Assembly (NCBI RefSeq): GCF_947179165.1
Contig: NC_077244.1
Coordinates: 17,246,949-17,310,948 of the forward strand
From: Solanum dulcamara
Taxonomy: Eukaryota; Streptophyta; Magnoliopsida; Solanales; Solanaceae
Direction of reading: 5' to 3'
Length of the DNA stretch: 64,000 bases
Shown piece after piece: positions 25,370 to 35,460 of the stretch. The notes beneath the pieces were generated by a model. The model saw nothing but the letters and a program-made list of their open reading frames with translations. It had not been told where the DNA came from and ran no database searches. The stretch's first letter is position 1; the number at the start of each line of letters is the position of its first letter. The translations under genes and the position numbers were made by a program.

Positions 25370-26400
25370 AGAGTTGGCTGCCAAGTGGTGTCAAAATTTC
25401 GTCTCCCACTGTCCCATATAGCCATTATGTGGTTTGCCTATCATTAATCGGTACTATGTTGTGGTTTGTCTATCATTAACCGATACTATGTTGAAGAACT
25501 GTGGATTTCAAGTGCGCCATCAGTTAGTAATTAGTTAATCCTGCTGGTTTTCCTTAAGCCCTTTTTACAATTCCCTCAACGTAACTTATAGTACCCTAGG
25601 TACATAATCCCATGTCATTTCTCCATCGCTAGTTAAGATCCTTCCATCTCGTGCGATCATACCAGCACTAATGAACTAAATTCCATCAGAATTTTGAAGT
25701 TAAACATGCTTGGGCGAGAGTAATACTGGGACAGGTGACCATTCTGGGAAGTCTTCGTGTCGTCTTTCATTGTAATCCTTGCAATAATTTACGGGGCACT
25801 CAACTTTGCCCAAGATTTACCTTAGCGTGGTCCTGCTAGTCCTCATAGTTTGCCTTGCCCTTTCCTCTGTTATCTTGCAACCGGTATAGGGGTAGATCTT
25901 TAGTTCCACTATAACCATGTCCCTATTCCCCTACTGCATTCACCCCTTTTGTACGCATCCATTCATTAGGGTTGGCTACTGAGTAGCGCTAAATTTTGTT
26001 CATATAGTGACCTTTATAGTTGCTTTGAGTTTTGTCTGTCATTAGCCGGCATAATCCCGAAGAAGTTTGTCATATGAGCTCGCCATCCTGTAGTAATAAG
26101 CTAGTTTTTCCCATCTTACTTAACCCATGTTACACTCTTCTTACCCCGGCTGGTAACACTTTAGATTTATTATCTCGTGTCTTCCTTTACCTTTACGAGA
26201 ATGTGAGAAGGTGCTCAACTTAACCTAAGAAATATCCTAGCGTTGTTTCGCTAGGTCTTATGTATTACCTTATTGTTTTCTCCCTTATTCTACAATCGGT
26301 GTCAGGGTAGATCTTGGGTCCAACCGTGGTCATGTCTTACTTTGTCCGTAGTATTAATTCCATCCGTGTAGTTCGGCTTAACCTATCCTCGTATCTCTCA
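25370..26400. repeat. Diverged tandem duplication in A interior
   Basis: Copy 1 (about 25370-25965) and copy 2 (about 25966-26400) share the same ordered blocks: GAGTTGGCTGCCAAGTGG versus GGGTTGGCTACTGAGTAG, the TCTGTCATTAGCCGGCA-type block, ATCTCGTG, the TAGCGTGGTCCTGCTAG versus TAGCGTTGTTTCGCTAG block and the GTAGATCTT block. Copy 1 also has a 32-bp tandem pair (about 25431-25495, TGTGGTTTG...ACTATGT twice) and the 5S-derived segment, both absent from copy 2. Confidence 0.65.
25651..25762 (+). pseudogene. 5S rRNA-derived sequence
   Basis: GTGCGATCATACCAGCACTA and the following bases match plant 5S rRNA from about position 4 to position 115. The internal promoter region is recognisable: AAGTTAAACATGCTTGGG for the usual AAGTTAAGCGTGCTTGGG, then CGAGAGTAATACTGGGACAG and GGTGACC. 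Several substitutions are of the G-to-A type. It lies in the interior of element A, on the opposite strand. It is not a working 5S gene: it lacks a T-rich terminator (only TTT follows), has box substitutions and is single-copy here. Origin could be a retroposed 5S transcript, a Cassandra/SINE3-type element, or capture by the retrotransposon. Confidence 0.85.
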
Positions 26401-28196
26401 GTAGGGTATCTAAAATATCATAACGGTATTGTCATTATTGGACCCCTATTCTTTTTTTTCCCGTACTTCCTCACTTAACCTGATGTCTATATATACACAT
26501 CCGTAGGTCGTACAATCCTTCGAATGCAACTTGTACGAGGTAGACGTAGTCTTTCCATCACCTGGTTCATTTTACTATACACCTCTTACTCACATTGAAA
26601 CTTGATTGTCCCATCTTGTTATACTTATTTCTTTTCCCTTATTTATTCTTTTCTCTTCTCATCCCCTATCATAGGAGGTTTCATGTTCCTTTTTCCTTGT
26701 TTATTTATCTATCACAACATTATTTATGACGAACTCTGTAGCCAACATTTTGGCTTTTGGTCTAGTATGCTGTCATTATCCTTCATAGTGTCCCTTAAGT
26801 TATTCGATATCCTTTCATTGTTATGCCCTTTTCTTTTTATACACACCCACCTTCTAGCTTTATGTCATTCAAGGTCTTGTTGAAATCTTCTTCACACTGC
26901 CTTACATTGCATTCCAACTTGCATTCCATTATAGGTGACTTCAATGTCTTCTTGACAAAGTTTAGTCCGGGTTCTTATTGAAACATAAACATCCCCCTTT
27001 AGAGGGTACTTATATCTTTATCTCTTTCCCCAATTTACTTGGTACTGTATCATGTCCCCGTCTTTCTGTATATTTTATAACCTAGTTATCCGCACATGAA
27101 ACTTTGGCTAAATCACGAAGCGTCGAGAACCTTTTCATACATAGTGCAACACGTGATCTATTAATCTATACTTGAGTAATGGGACTCATGAAACAACTTG
27201 CCTAAGGCCACATTTTACTTATCTTCATCAAAATTTTATTAGTACTTGTAGTCGTTCCAATTTCAATTAGGTGGTGCTAGTATTTCGATGACAACTGTTC
27301 AAGGTTTTCTTGAAGTAGTAGCTCTATCCCAACCTATATCCTTTATTTTTTGGGGTGAACGTAAGTTGCACCATTTATTCCCTAAGTCTGTTGTCTTTGT
27401 TTTGTAAGGTTTCTATTATTTTCAGGGCGATGTTGTGTACACGCGTTGTTCCTTTATACCTTATGCCCCTTTCCCTTACTATGTACCCAACACAAGATTT
27501 TAACTTAGTCAACGTATACCAAGTGCGCCTTACTAGTGGTCCTACTTTATCCCTGCATAATTGTATCACACCGTTCAATTCATACTTATATATCCCCCTA
27601 TTAGTTCGTACTCATATTCAGTTCCTGACATCTCTTTGAGGTGCTTCTGTAAGAAGTTCTTTCCCTAATTAGTCAGTGGAGAACTATAAACCATTGTTGG
27701 AAGAAACTCGAACCTCTTAACATCACAGTACTTCTTTTAATACTTGACCTACTTGGTCTCCTTCTGAATTTATCCTTGAGTTATGAACAACTTATCTAGT
27801 TTACAACTAGCAGTTGGGGCTTGGTAATTTTTCAAAAAGAGTGAAACTCAATCGTGAGACATCTTATCCCTCAACCTGATCCCCCTATTTTTCTTATGGC
27901 ACAAATACGACTAGAGATACCGCGGTCTGAACTTTAGTGCTCGAATAGGCTTTTGCTTCTCCAAAATAACATTCTACAAGTAAAAATGGTACCCTTTATC
28001 GACAACATGAAGGGTACCTCTTACAGCTTTAGTTAAACATAATAGGGGTACTTGGTATCAATTTTCAAGACATCTTAAGAATCTATGTTTCATTCCCTTT
28101 TCTTGTTCTGGGAAAATTTCGGCAGAGTTTCCTCTATACTTCTTACTTATCCCAAACCTGCATGTAGAAAATACCTATAATGCCTCATGGAGCCAA

Positions 28197-28197
28197 C

Positions 28198-28224
<27 letters not shown>
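28197..28224. repeat. (TA)n microsatellite
   Basis: About 13 TA units within the interior of element A; simple repeat only. Confidence 0.85.
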
Positions 28225-28228
<4 letters not shown>

Positions 28229-28668
28229 CATATCACATCCACACAGGGCCTCCAATATCATTTTATATCACAGCCATACAGGGATTTTAATATCAACAAT
28301 AGTATGAAAATAATGGACTTACCTCGTATGTACAACTTCGAACTGTATTTATTGCCCTTCCCTGTCTACTATCCTTTCAGATTTCACCTTTACATTTCAA
28401 TCATACATTAATACCTTGCCTTTACTTACCTGCATGCTTCGTAACTTCCTATGTCGTCAATTACTTTCTTCTGTTAATGTCATCCTTCTACTAAAAGCCA
28501 AGGTTAGTATAAGAAATTGTCCTATGACTCAAGTTTATAGCATGATTTCAGATATGGAAAAAAAGTAACAAATTAAATGTCCTATAGCATCTTGTTTATA
28601 GATGTGGCGCACCACACATCGATACATAAGACTCTACTAGACATGGTCTGCAGACAATCCAAAGATGA

Positions 28669-28682
28669 ACTGCTCTGATACT
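28669..28682 (-). other. Primer-binding site of A
   Basis: The minus strand reads TAGTATCAGAGCAG, five bases downstream of the LTR end (...GACA, 28688). It is followed by TTCATCTTTGG and GTCTGCAGACC, the same leader words as in H (TTCATCCTCGG, GTCTACAGACC). It matches the initiator-Met tRNA 3' end with one change (TAG for TGG). Confidence 0.8.
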
Positions 28683-28687
28683 ACTTC

Positions 28688-30347
28688 TGTCATGACCCAA
28701 CCCCATAGGCTGCAACTAGGGTCTGACCTAGACCCCCCGTATATATATCTATCAGTTGTGGTCATATCAAATTATAAACATGCAATGCATATGAATAAAG
28801 TGTAGTCAAACTGAACTACAAATAACACAATGCAATGAATCAGAGCCCTATTGGGAGATAATATTTTCGCATATCTATAGCCTCTTTCATTTGCATCATA
28901 GCATGAAAGGGTACGCAAGCCGACAAGGCTGCCATAACATAATAACATATATTATACATCATGTAGAAACAAGCTGAACCAAACTGACACATACAACCCA
29001 CATATACATGTCTGCAAACCTCTAACAATATTAATGACAACACATGGCGGGATAGGGACCCCGTCGTACCCTTGAAAAACAAAACAATACTATACATCAA
29101 TGGCTAGTGCCAAAAACTAGGCTCTGATACAATAGAGCCTGTTCCAGCTAAGCTGAGCGGAATCCTAAGGTGATGGACTCCCAAAACCTGTACCTATACT
29201 TGCGGGTATGAAATGTATCCCCTAGAGAAAAAGGGATCAGTTCGACATATGTACTGAGTATGTAAAACATAACATAATACAACTGGAGGCATATCTGAAA
29301 TAGAGAAGCAGGGGATAAAATATCATATAAGGAATATGTACCTGTACTCTGTGATTTATAAAAACATGCATGCTCAAATTTTTAATATAGCTGGGCCCAT
29401 CAGGGATCCAGTGAATCATATCTATAGAACCATCACCTCCTTATTACAAAACATTATCATATAATCATATATATATATACGTACCCAGCCCACTAGTGAG
29501 GACGCGATGGACAATATAGTGGAATTGTGCACGAATCCGATAACCGGCTCGGGACTCAGAAAAGAAGTGTTACAGTATACACGAGTAGAGTAGTGAGAAA
29601 CAAAACACAGTTTAAGTCATTATCTGAGACTCAATGAAGTCCTAAAGCGAACCATCACTTGGAGATCAGTGCAGGAAGTATCTGACGTATACCCTCTAAC
29701 TGTCATTAAGGACTAAGTAAAAAGGAATTTTGGAAATCTTAGACACATACCAGTGTGAAATATCTTATAGAAGTCTGAGCATTAATTATCTCAGAGTCTT
29801 TAGGAAAAAGAAGGGCTCTGTCTAATCAATCACTATGCAGTCATAGAAAAGACTTGAGGAATAGAGGCTTAACTATTTTAAGAGTCTTAACATTCAGAAG
29901 TGAATACGAATTATGAATCATGAATCATGTTCAGAGATCATGAATAGATTTACCCCAAACTTCATACACATATCATTGGTCACTTAAATCTAAGACATGA
30001 CCAAAAGAAAGAAAGGATAGGCTTTACATACTTAGGTTAAAAACATGCCAAGAGAAAGCTTCACATACCTGTTTTGGGTGAATTCTTGCAGAATATGTTT
30101 ATACAACATAAGCTCCAAACGACTTGCTCGAAAGTACCATACCAAAATAAGGTTTCTAGTTTCCATTTTGCAAAACCTTTAACCGTACAAAACAGGGGGT
30201 CATGTAGATGCAACTAGAAGCTCCCCCACCTACTTTAGAACACTTTTAGGCCTGCAACACACCACTACACAACCAGCAACAGCCCCCATATGCACAACGC
30301 CTTATTTCGACTATAATTTAACTATAACGATTCTAATTTAGTTTATT
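28688..30347 (-). mobile_element. Element A, 5' LTR (truncated)
   Basis: TGTCATGACCC at 28688 is the 3' end of the 5' LTR on the minus strand. Sequence then follows the 3' LTR (17979 on) closely: the AATAACATATATTATACATCATGTAG block, the GGGACTCAGAAAAG block and the AACCGTACAAAAC block. A gap relative to 19370-19640 lies near 30085, and similarity ends at GTTTATTTC (30347). The upstream U3 part, including promoter and TGTTACACCC terminus, is missing and replaced by an unrelated RT fragment, so A has lost its own transcription start. Confidence 0.8.
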
Positions 30348-30848
30348 TCACCTCCTTATGAGGCTCACATTCTCCATAGCATCCAATACTAAATTTGGAC
30401 TAATCAATACAATCTCACCAACTTCAAACCATCCCACCCATCTTATCGTATAGCCCCTATAGAGCTCAAAGAGCTTATTGTTCAACTTTAGGATCTCTTG
30501 GTTAAGGGATTCATTCATCCTAGTGTATCGCCTTGGGGTGACCCAGTCCTATTCGTTAAGAAGAAGAATAATACTATGCATATGTGCATCAATTATAGGC
30601 AGTTAAACAAGGTGATAATGAAGAACCTTCACCCCCTGCCTAGGATTGATGACCTATTCAACCATCTTCAGGGTGTCGTGGTGTTTTCTAAGATCGATTT
30701 GAGATCCTGCTACCAGTTGAGGATTAGGGAAACGAATGTCTGTAAGACCTCATTTAGGACTCATTATAGCCACTATGATTTCCTGTTACGACAAACCTTA
30801 AAAGAAGGTCCTACGACTCACTATTACAATCTGTTTTATAGTAGATGA
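30348..30848 (+). pseudogene. F: orphan Ty3/gypsy reverse transcriptase fragment
   Basis: From about 30440 the plus strand gives the start of the RT domain: YRIAPIELKEL, a stop, then [53 protein letters not shown] and KTSFRTHY. It ends before the catalytic YxDD. Bases 30348-30440 decode only weakly. It overlaps in content with the RT lead-in of H (17880-17978) but differs in sequence, so it is not H's missing continuation and must come from another element. It is bounded by A's truncated LTR and by the G LTR. Confidence 0.8.
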
Positions 30849-30849
30849 C

Positions 30850-32887
30850 CCGTAGAAAGTTTCTGTAGAATAACTTCTGAGGCCCTGTTCAAGAAATTCC
30901 TCAAGGCCAAGTATTTGACTTATAGGATGGGTTGTAGAAGCTATGATGGGTCATAAGAACCACCCATCACAAAACTTTAGAGACTTGCATTTTTATAGGA
31001 TTCAGGACCTGTAGGATGGATGAAGTTGATGAGCCTTGATGAAGATTATGGGTCATAGAAACTGTCCATTTGCAAAATTTAGAATCTCAATTTTTAGGCA
31101 TTTTTCTCAGACCTGCATGAAAAGTAGTCTAAATAAAGGGAAATTATGTCTCAACACTTCGACAACCCGTAGGAACGCATTCATAGGTTCAAAATCTGGG
31201 ATTAAATGAAGGGCATTTGTATCTTTTCCAAAGTTTGGTTCAACGAATCTAAACACTTTTATGGCCAAGTTCAAATTCTATAAATATTCAATTCTTCAAA
31301 TTCCCCTCCTATTCAATTCCTTCTCCTAAAATTTTCTAAGAACAAAATCTCTCAAAGTTTCTTCTTCAAGCAAAAAGTTAGGGTTTCAATATTTTTACAA
31401 GATTTCTTCCTCTATTCCTAGGGAATTCAAGCAAGGTATGTGGGGATTGATTTATGGACTCTTTCCACCCATGAATTCCCAAATATTCCTTAAGCTTTCA
31501 TCCAATTTTCAATTCATTATGAACCCTAGTTTTTATGAATTGCGTTGGACTGGTCTGATTTCATTTTTAAATATTATTAATGATCTTTATATGTATATTC
31601 TCATATGAATTGCATGATTTCTAGTTGATTTATAAATGCACATGCATAAAGCTATATTTAAAAGCTATGATTATGAATTTAAGATAAGTTTATGAGTTGA
31701 TCATTAGTTAAATAATTTTCAATGAAAGTGTTATATGAGTTAAAGCTAATATTTGTGATTCTATAGTTGAAGTTATGATGATGATCAAAATTAAGATTAA
31801 AAGATATTTTAAAGATGGTGATAAGGACAATTCTCACCGAAGTTATAGATTCTTATGAATCACTAAATATATGAGCTATTCCTAATATGTTTTAAAGATG
31901 GATTGATAGGCAGTTATTATCTTTCCCTACTATGTTATGATTATGTTTTAATGAGTTTCCATTGGGATAGACTAAGCATCGAGAGGACTTCTAGGTGGGG
32001 TTCAATCGAATAACGAAGTTGGTTCTCCAAGGGAATCCTAGTAGCAACCTAAAGTCCCAAATTGCGTTACCCATGTAGGTAGCCTTTATGTCCTAGCAAG
32101 TGGATCCACATAACACAGTTGAATTGAGTTGAGTTACCTTTGGAGTGTGCCCTAACACGGTAGTCTCTTTCGATGCAGGAGTCATCAGATTCCATGTAAT
32201 AGCTTTCATGGTCTTAGTTATCGGTTAATGGTCCTATCCACACAAGTTCAAGTTAAAGCTATGATATTTCATATTATGAGTTGGAAGTTGAAGTTCTTAT
32301 GATATGCATTGACCATGAGTTCCATATGGTTTTAGTTGCTTTTAAACAATACCCATGTTCATTATGATTGGTAATGCATCCTATGGCATATTGATTACGT
32401 TCTTCATTGGTTCATGTATACCTCACATACTTAGTACATTCAAACTTACTAACATATATTTTTCCTATATTGTCTCATAATGTAAGGATGGACGACACTC
32501 ACGATCACCCTACTCGTATTTAGAGATTTTCTTTAGATTTCAAAAAGTTGGTGAGTCCTCATTTTACCAAGGATGGGACTTTTATTCATGATTACTATTG
32601 TTTACACTTTTTTTTATTGTTAGGGTGAGCTAGGTGCTTGACATAAGCCCCCATCAAAGACTAGACTAGAGGCATGTTTAGATTATACTCATTAGTATAG
32701 TCTAGTTTGGATGGTTATAGAGTTGATTTTCCCTTAGTTCCAATCTTCACATAATGATTACTTCCACTCATATTCATATTTTTCTTTACCTTATGTATGT
32801 GATGTATGCTAATATGGCTTATGGTTGGGGTCCCTCACATCTCAATCATTATGTTACAACTAGGCCCTAAGTCAGATCCTGATAGAC
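30850..32887 (+). mobile_element. Element G, gamma 5' LTR
   Basis: About 2.0 kb, ending just before the primer-binding site at 32888. It shares gamma blocks with E1, R and V: the ATGGGTCATAAG motifs at its start, TAGGGTTTCAA (31380), the 32160-32260 block with TTCCATGTAATAGC, and the end block with TTATGTTACAACTAGGCCCTAAG. A leader-like block at 31300-31440 (CAAATTCCCCTCC to AGCAAGGTATG) may mark the RNA start. The left edge is approximate: RT similarity ends at 30848. No gene is visible in it. Confidence 0.65.
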
Positions 32888-32906
32888 TTGGTATCAGAGC
32901 ACAAGG
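32888..32906 (+). other. Primer-binding site of G
   Basis: TTGGTATCAGAGCACAAGG. The core TGGTATCAGAGC is an exact match to the 3' end of plant initiator-Met tRNA (without CCA order changes), and it lies 195 bases upstream of the gag ATG. It is the best-preserved PBS in the window and the reference for E1, V and V'. Confidence 0.9.
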
Positions 32907-33100
32907 TTTAGAAGAGTCATACGGAGTCTAACATGCCACGTTAAGTAGAGTCTTATTCATTTATGAGAAGCACTCCATATCCATGAATAGGAGGTTGCGA
33001 AACATCTTAGAAAAAGTCTCACTTCTTTAATGATCTATGTCGTGTGGTAGAGTGGTTAAGTCTTTTCCCTCTAATGCTTGTTCTTTGCAATTTTCAGAAT

Positions 33101-34432
33101 ATGCCTCCACAAAGATACCCAGTTAGAAGGAAATTGGCTAAAGAGGAGCAACAAACTCTCAATGACCCTATGAATGATCAAGTTTCTAATGCCGAGTTCC
33201 AAATGACCTTTCAAGTGCTTTCTCAAGTAGTTACAGTTGAAGTAAATTGTGAGGTGGTTTCTCCTCTGAATCTGAATACTAGTACGATGGCAACAAGAGT
33301 TTGAGATTTCTTGAAAATTAATCCTCCGAAGTTGTGGGGTTCTAAAGTTGATGAGGATCCCTAAGAGTTTGTCGATAGCATCTATAAGATTGTTGAGGTA
33401 ATGGGAATTAGCCCAATTGAAAGGGCGGAGAGTTAGCCGACCTTAGTAGGTTAGCCGACTTATGAACCAACATAGGATCGGAGGTAAGGTTTATGTCCCC
33501 CTCCTTGTATTTTCTGTTATATTATTATGATAGGTCTTGGAGGTGATTCTCAACCCCTGACTGTGCATGAGAGGTAGGAGCCTCGTGTAGGGTCTGTTCC
33601 CGTAAAAAAAATTAAAAAAAATTGAAAGGGCGGAGTTGGCTACGTACCAAATAAGGGGTGTTGCTCAAATTTGGTTTGATCAATAGAAAAGTGAGAAGCC
33701 GAGAGAGGCAGAGCCCTTGACTTGGGATGAGCTCAAAGGGGTGTTTCTTGATCACTTCTTCCCATTTGAGTTGAGGGAGGCCAAAGTGCAAGAGTTTATC
33801 AACCTTAAGAAAGGTGGTATGAGTGTGAGGACGTATGCCTACAAGTTTGCTCAATTGTCAAAATATGCTTCATTCATGATTGCCGACTCAAGAGCTCATA
33901 TGAGCAAGTTCATATCGGGTGTGTTAGACATGGTTGCAAAAAATACAAAATGGAAATGTTGATTCTGGAGATGGATATATCTAAACTCATGACCTATGCG
34001 GAGCAAGTAGAATGCGAGAAGCTAAAGGTGAAAAATAGGTAGTCTAAGATGTCAAGGACCAGTGATAGTGAATTCTCTCATGCTAAGTCCGAAAATAGTG
34101 GACGTCCTCATTTTTGCCAAAAGTACTCTGGCCAAAGGTCTTCTAATTCTACTACTCCAAGGTTTGACAAATATAGGGTGACCAACCCTAAACCTCTAGG
34201 AGGTGCTCCTATAGGCCAAGTTACTCCCGCATGCAAGAATTATGGTAGGAACCACAAGGGTGAATGTATAGCTGGGTTGAATGTATGCTACCAGTGTGGT
34301 AAGCCGGGTCATCATATTAAGGAATGCAAGGTCAAAGATGGTCAACCGCAAGGACAAGTTTCTCAAGGTGGCCAAAGGCAACAAAAGGGTGGTCAATGCA
34401 ACAATAGGTTATATGCCCTCCATGGTGGATAA
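33101..34432 (+). pseudogene. Element G gag, split by a retroposon
   Basis: Starts at the ATG at 33101 (MPPQRYPVRRK), preceded by TTTTCAG. N-terminal gag runs to a stop at 33304; a short block (NPPKLWGSKVDEDP) carries on, and a further stop follows at about 33361. At 33431 a 189-bp retroposon interrupts the capsid. The frame resumes at 33636 (GVAQIWFD), with PFELREAKVQEFINL and YAYKFAQLSKYASF at 33717-33900. Another short break (about 33960) precedes the basic linker and the nucleocapsid. The knuckle CYQCGKPGHHIKEC (about 34288-34330) is an intact CX2CX4HX4C, preceded by CKNYGRNHKGEC. The gag is tekay/del-like in layout. It is non-functional because of at least three stops and the insertion, but it is among the least decayed coding segments here. 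Confidence 0.85.
33431..33619 (+). mobile_element. SINE-like polyadenylated retroposon with 16-bp TSD
   Basis: The 189-bp insert is bounded by a perfect duplication of AATTGAAAGGGCGGAG (33415-33430 and 33620-33635) and ends in an A-rich tail (AAAAAAAATTAAAAAAA). The gag capsid reads through in frame when the insert and one duplicate are ignored, so the insertion is secondary. Long TSDs plus a 3' A tail are the marks of LINE-type target-primed reverse transcription. The body starts with a duplicated GTTAGCCGAC word, and its 3' part contains GGTGATTCTCAACCCC and TGCATGAGAGGTAGGAGCC. I see no convincing pol III A or B box, so it is either a 5'-truncated SINE, a SINE of a family I do not know, or a retroposed fragment of another RNA. 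Confidence 0.8.
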
Positions 34433-34440
34433 AATGTGAA

Positions 34441-34860
34441 GGAGGCGCCCAATGTTGTTACCGGTATGTTACGGGTCTTTTACTATGATGTTTATGCTTT
34501 GTTTTATCCTGGTAAAATTTATGTTTTATTTCCCCTTATGTGGACATGATGATTAATGTTAGTACCGAGACACTGTTAGAGCCTTTCTCCATTTATACAC
34601 CCGTAGGTGAGTCGGTTGTGGCTAAAATAATCTATAGAAGTTGTCCGGTTACCGTCTACCATAAAGTTACTTTATGTGATCTAGTTGAGCTTGAGATGAC
34701 CGATTTTGATGTTATACTTGGAATGGATTGTCTATATGAATGTTATGCTTTTATTGATTATAGAACCTGAGTGGTTAAGTTTCAATTCTCGAATGAGCCG
34801 GTCCTAGAATGGAAGGGTAGTAACTCTTTATTTAAATGTCAATTAATTTCGTGCCTTAAA
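34441..34860 (+). pseudogene. Element G protease relic
   Basis: Plus-strand frames give YYDVYALF (34490, the usual start of the protease; the catalytic DPG or DSG is lost to FYPGK) and then an open stretch 34540-34770 with EPFSIYTPVGESVVAK, VELEMTDFDVILGMD and AFIDYRT. DVILGMD is the conserved C-terminal flap-side motif of retroviral-type aspartic proteases in this lineage. A stop follows, then the linker VKFQFSNEPVLEWKGS in another frame. In intact elements it would cut the gag-pol precursor. Confidence 0.8.
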
Positions 34861-35460
34861 GCTAGGAAGATAATTTCCAAGGGTTGTATTTATCATCTTG
34901 TGAGGGTTAGGGTGAGAATTCTAAATACCCTTTCATAGAGTCGGTCCCCATTACAAGCGAGTTTTCGAATGTGTTTCCCGATGATTTACCCAATTTTCCT
35001 CTAGAAAGGGAGATTGATTTTTGTATAGACCATATTTTGGATACTCAACCTATTTCTATCCCTTCTTACCAAAAGGCTCCAACAGAGTTAAAGGATTTGA
35101 AGGATTAGTTGAAATACTTGTTAGACAATGGTTTTATTAGACCAAGTACATCTTTATGGGGTGTTTCCATATTGTTTCTTAGAAAGAAAGATGGTTCACT
35201 ACGTATGTGCATTGATTATCGGCAGTTGAATAAGGTAACCATCAAGAATAAGTATCCAATTCTGAGAATAGATGACTTATTTGATCAATTCCAAGGGGCA
35301 AGTTACTTCTCCAAGATAGACCTTTATTTTGATTATCACCAATTAAGGGTGAGGGAGTATGACATTCCAAAAATAGCATTTCGGACAAGGTAAGGCCATT
35401 ATGAGTTTCTAGTCATGTCATTTGGTTTGACCAATGCTCCTATGGCTTTTATGGACTTAA
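34861..35460 (+). pseudogene. Element G reverse transcriptase, N-terminal two-thirds
   Basis: The lead-in ([32 protein letters not shown]) is at about 34965-35075. A stop lies at 35107; an open run 35109-35393 follows with [58 protein letters not shown] and IAFRTR. After a stop comes GHYEFLVMSFGLTNAP and AFMDL, where the element ends at 35460. The catalytic YVDD-type motif would come just after this point and is absent. Next to it lies a minus-strand gag piece of another lineage, so G lost RNase H, integrase and 3' LTR. Confidence 0.85.

Larger units (their letters stand above)
25050..28668 (-). pseudogene. Element A interior: integrase start plus unrecognised degenerate region
   Basis: At 25270-25060 the minus strand carries the upstream part of the integrase core (AIWVIVSWLINQPIYF for the usual AIWVIVDRLTKSAHF; VVRFHEVSPANISDR for the VRLHGVPVSIISDR block). 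From 25280 to 28668, where gag, protease, RT and RNase H should lie, I could not recognise conserved motifs in any frame on either strand. This stretch holds a diverged internal duplication (25370-26400), a 5S-derived segment, a TA repeat and, at its right end, the leader with the primer-binding site. Either the coding is decayed past recognition or the element was a non-autonomous derivative that kept only the 3' end of pol. Confidence 0.6.

Noticed and set aside
25651..25762. Functional 5S rRNA gene
   Set aside because: Substitutions in the internal promoter, no T-run terminator, incomplete ends, single copy within a retrotransposon; annotated as derived sequence.
32888..32906. tRNA-Met fragment
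   Set aside because: Only the 3' terminal 12-18 bases match, in the place and orientation of a primer-binding site; no tRNA body.
33431..33619. Intron in gag
   Set aside because: Perfect 16-bp flanking repeats and an A tail fit retroposition; no GT...AG borders at the duplicated sites.
34540..34770. Stand-alone aspartic protease gene
   Set aside because: No start context, catalytic motif missing upstream, and it sits in order between gag and RT of element G.
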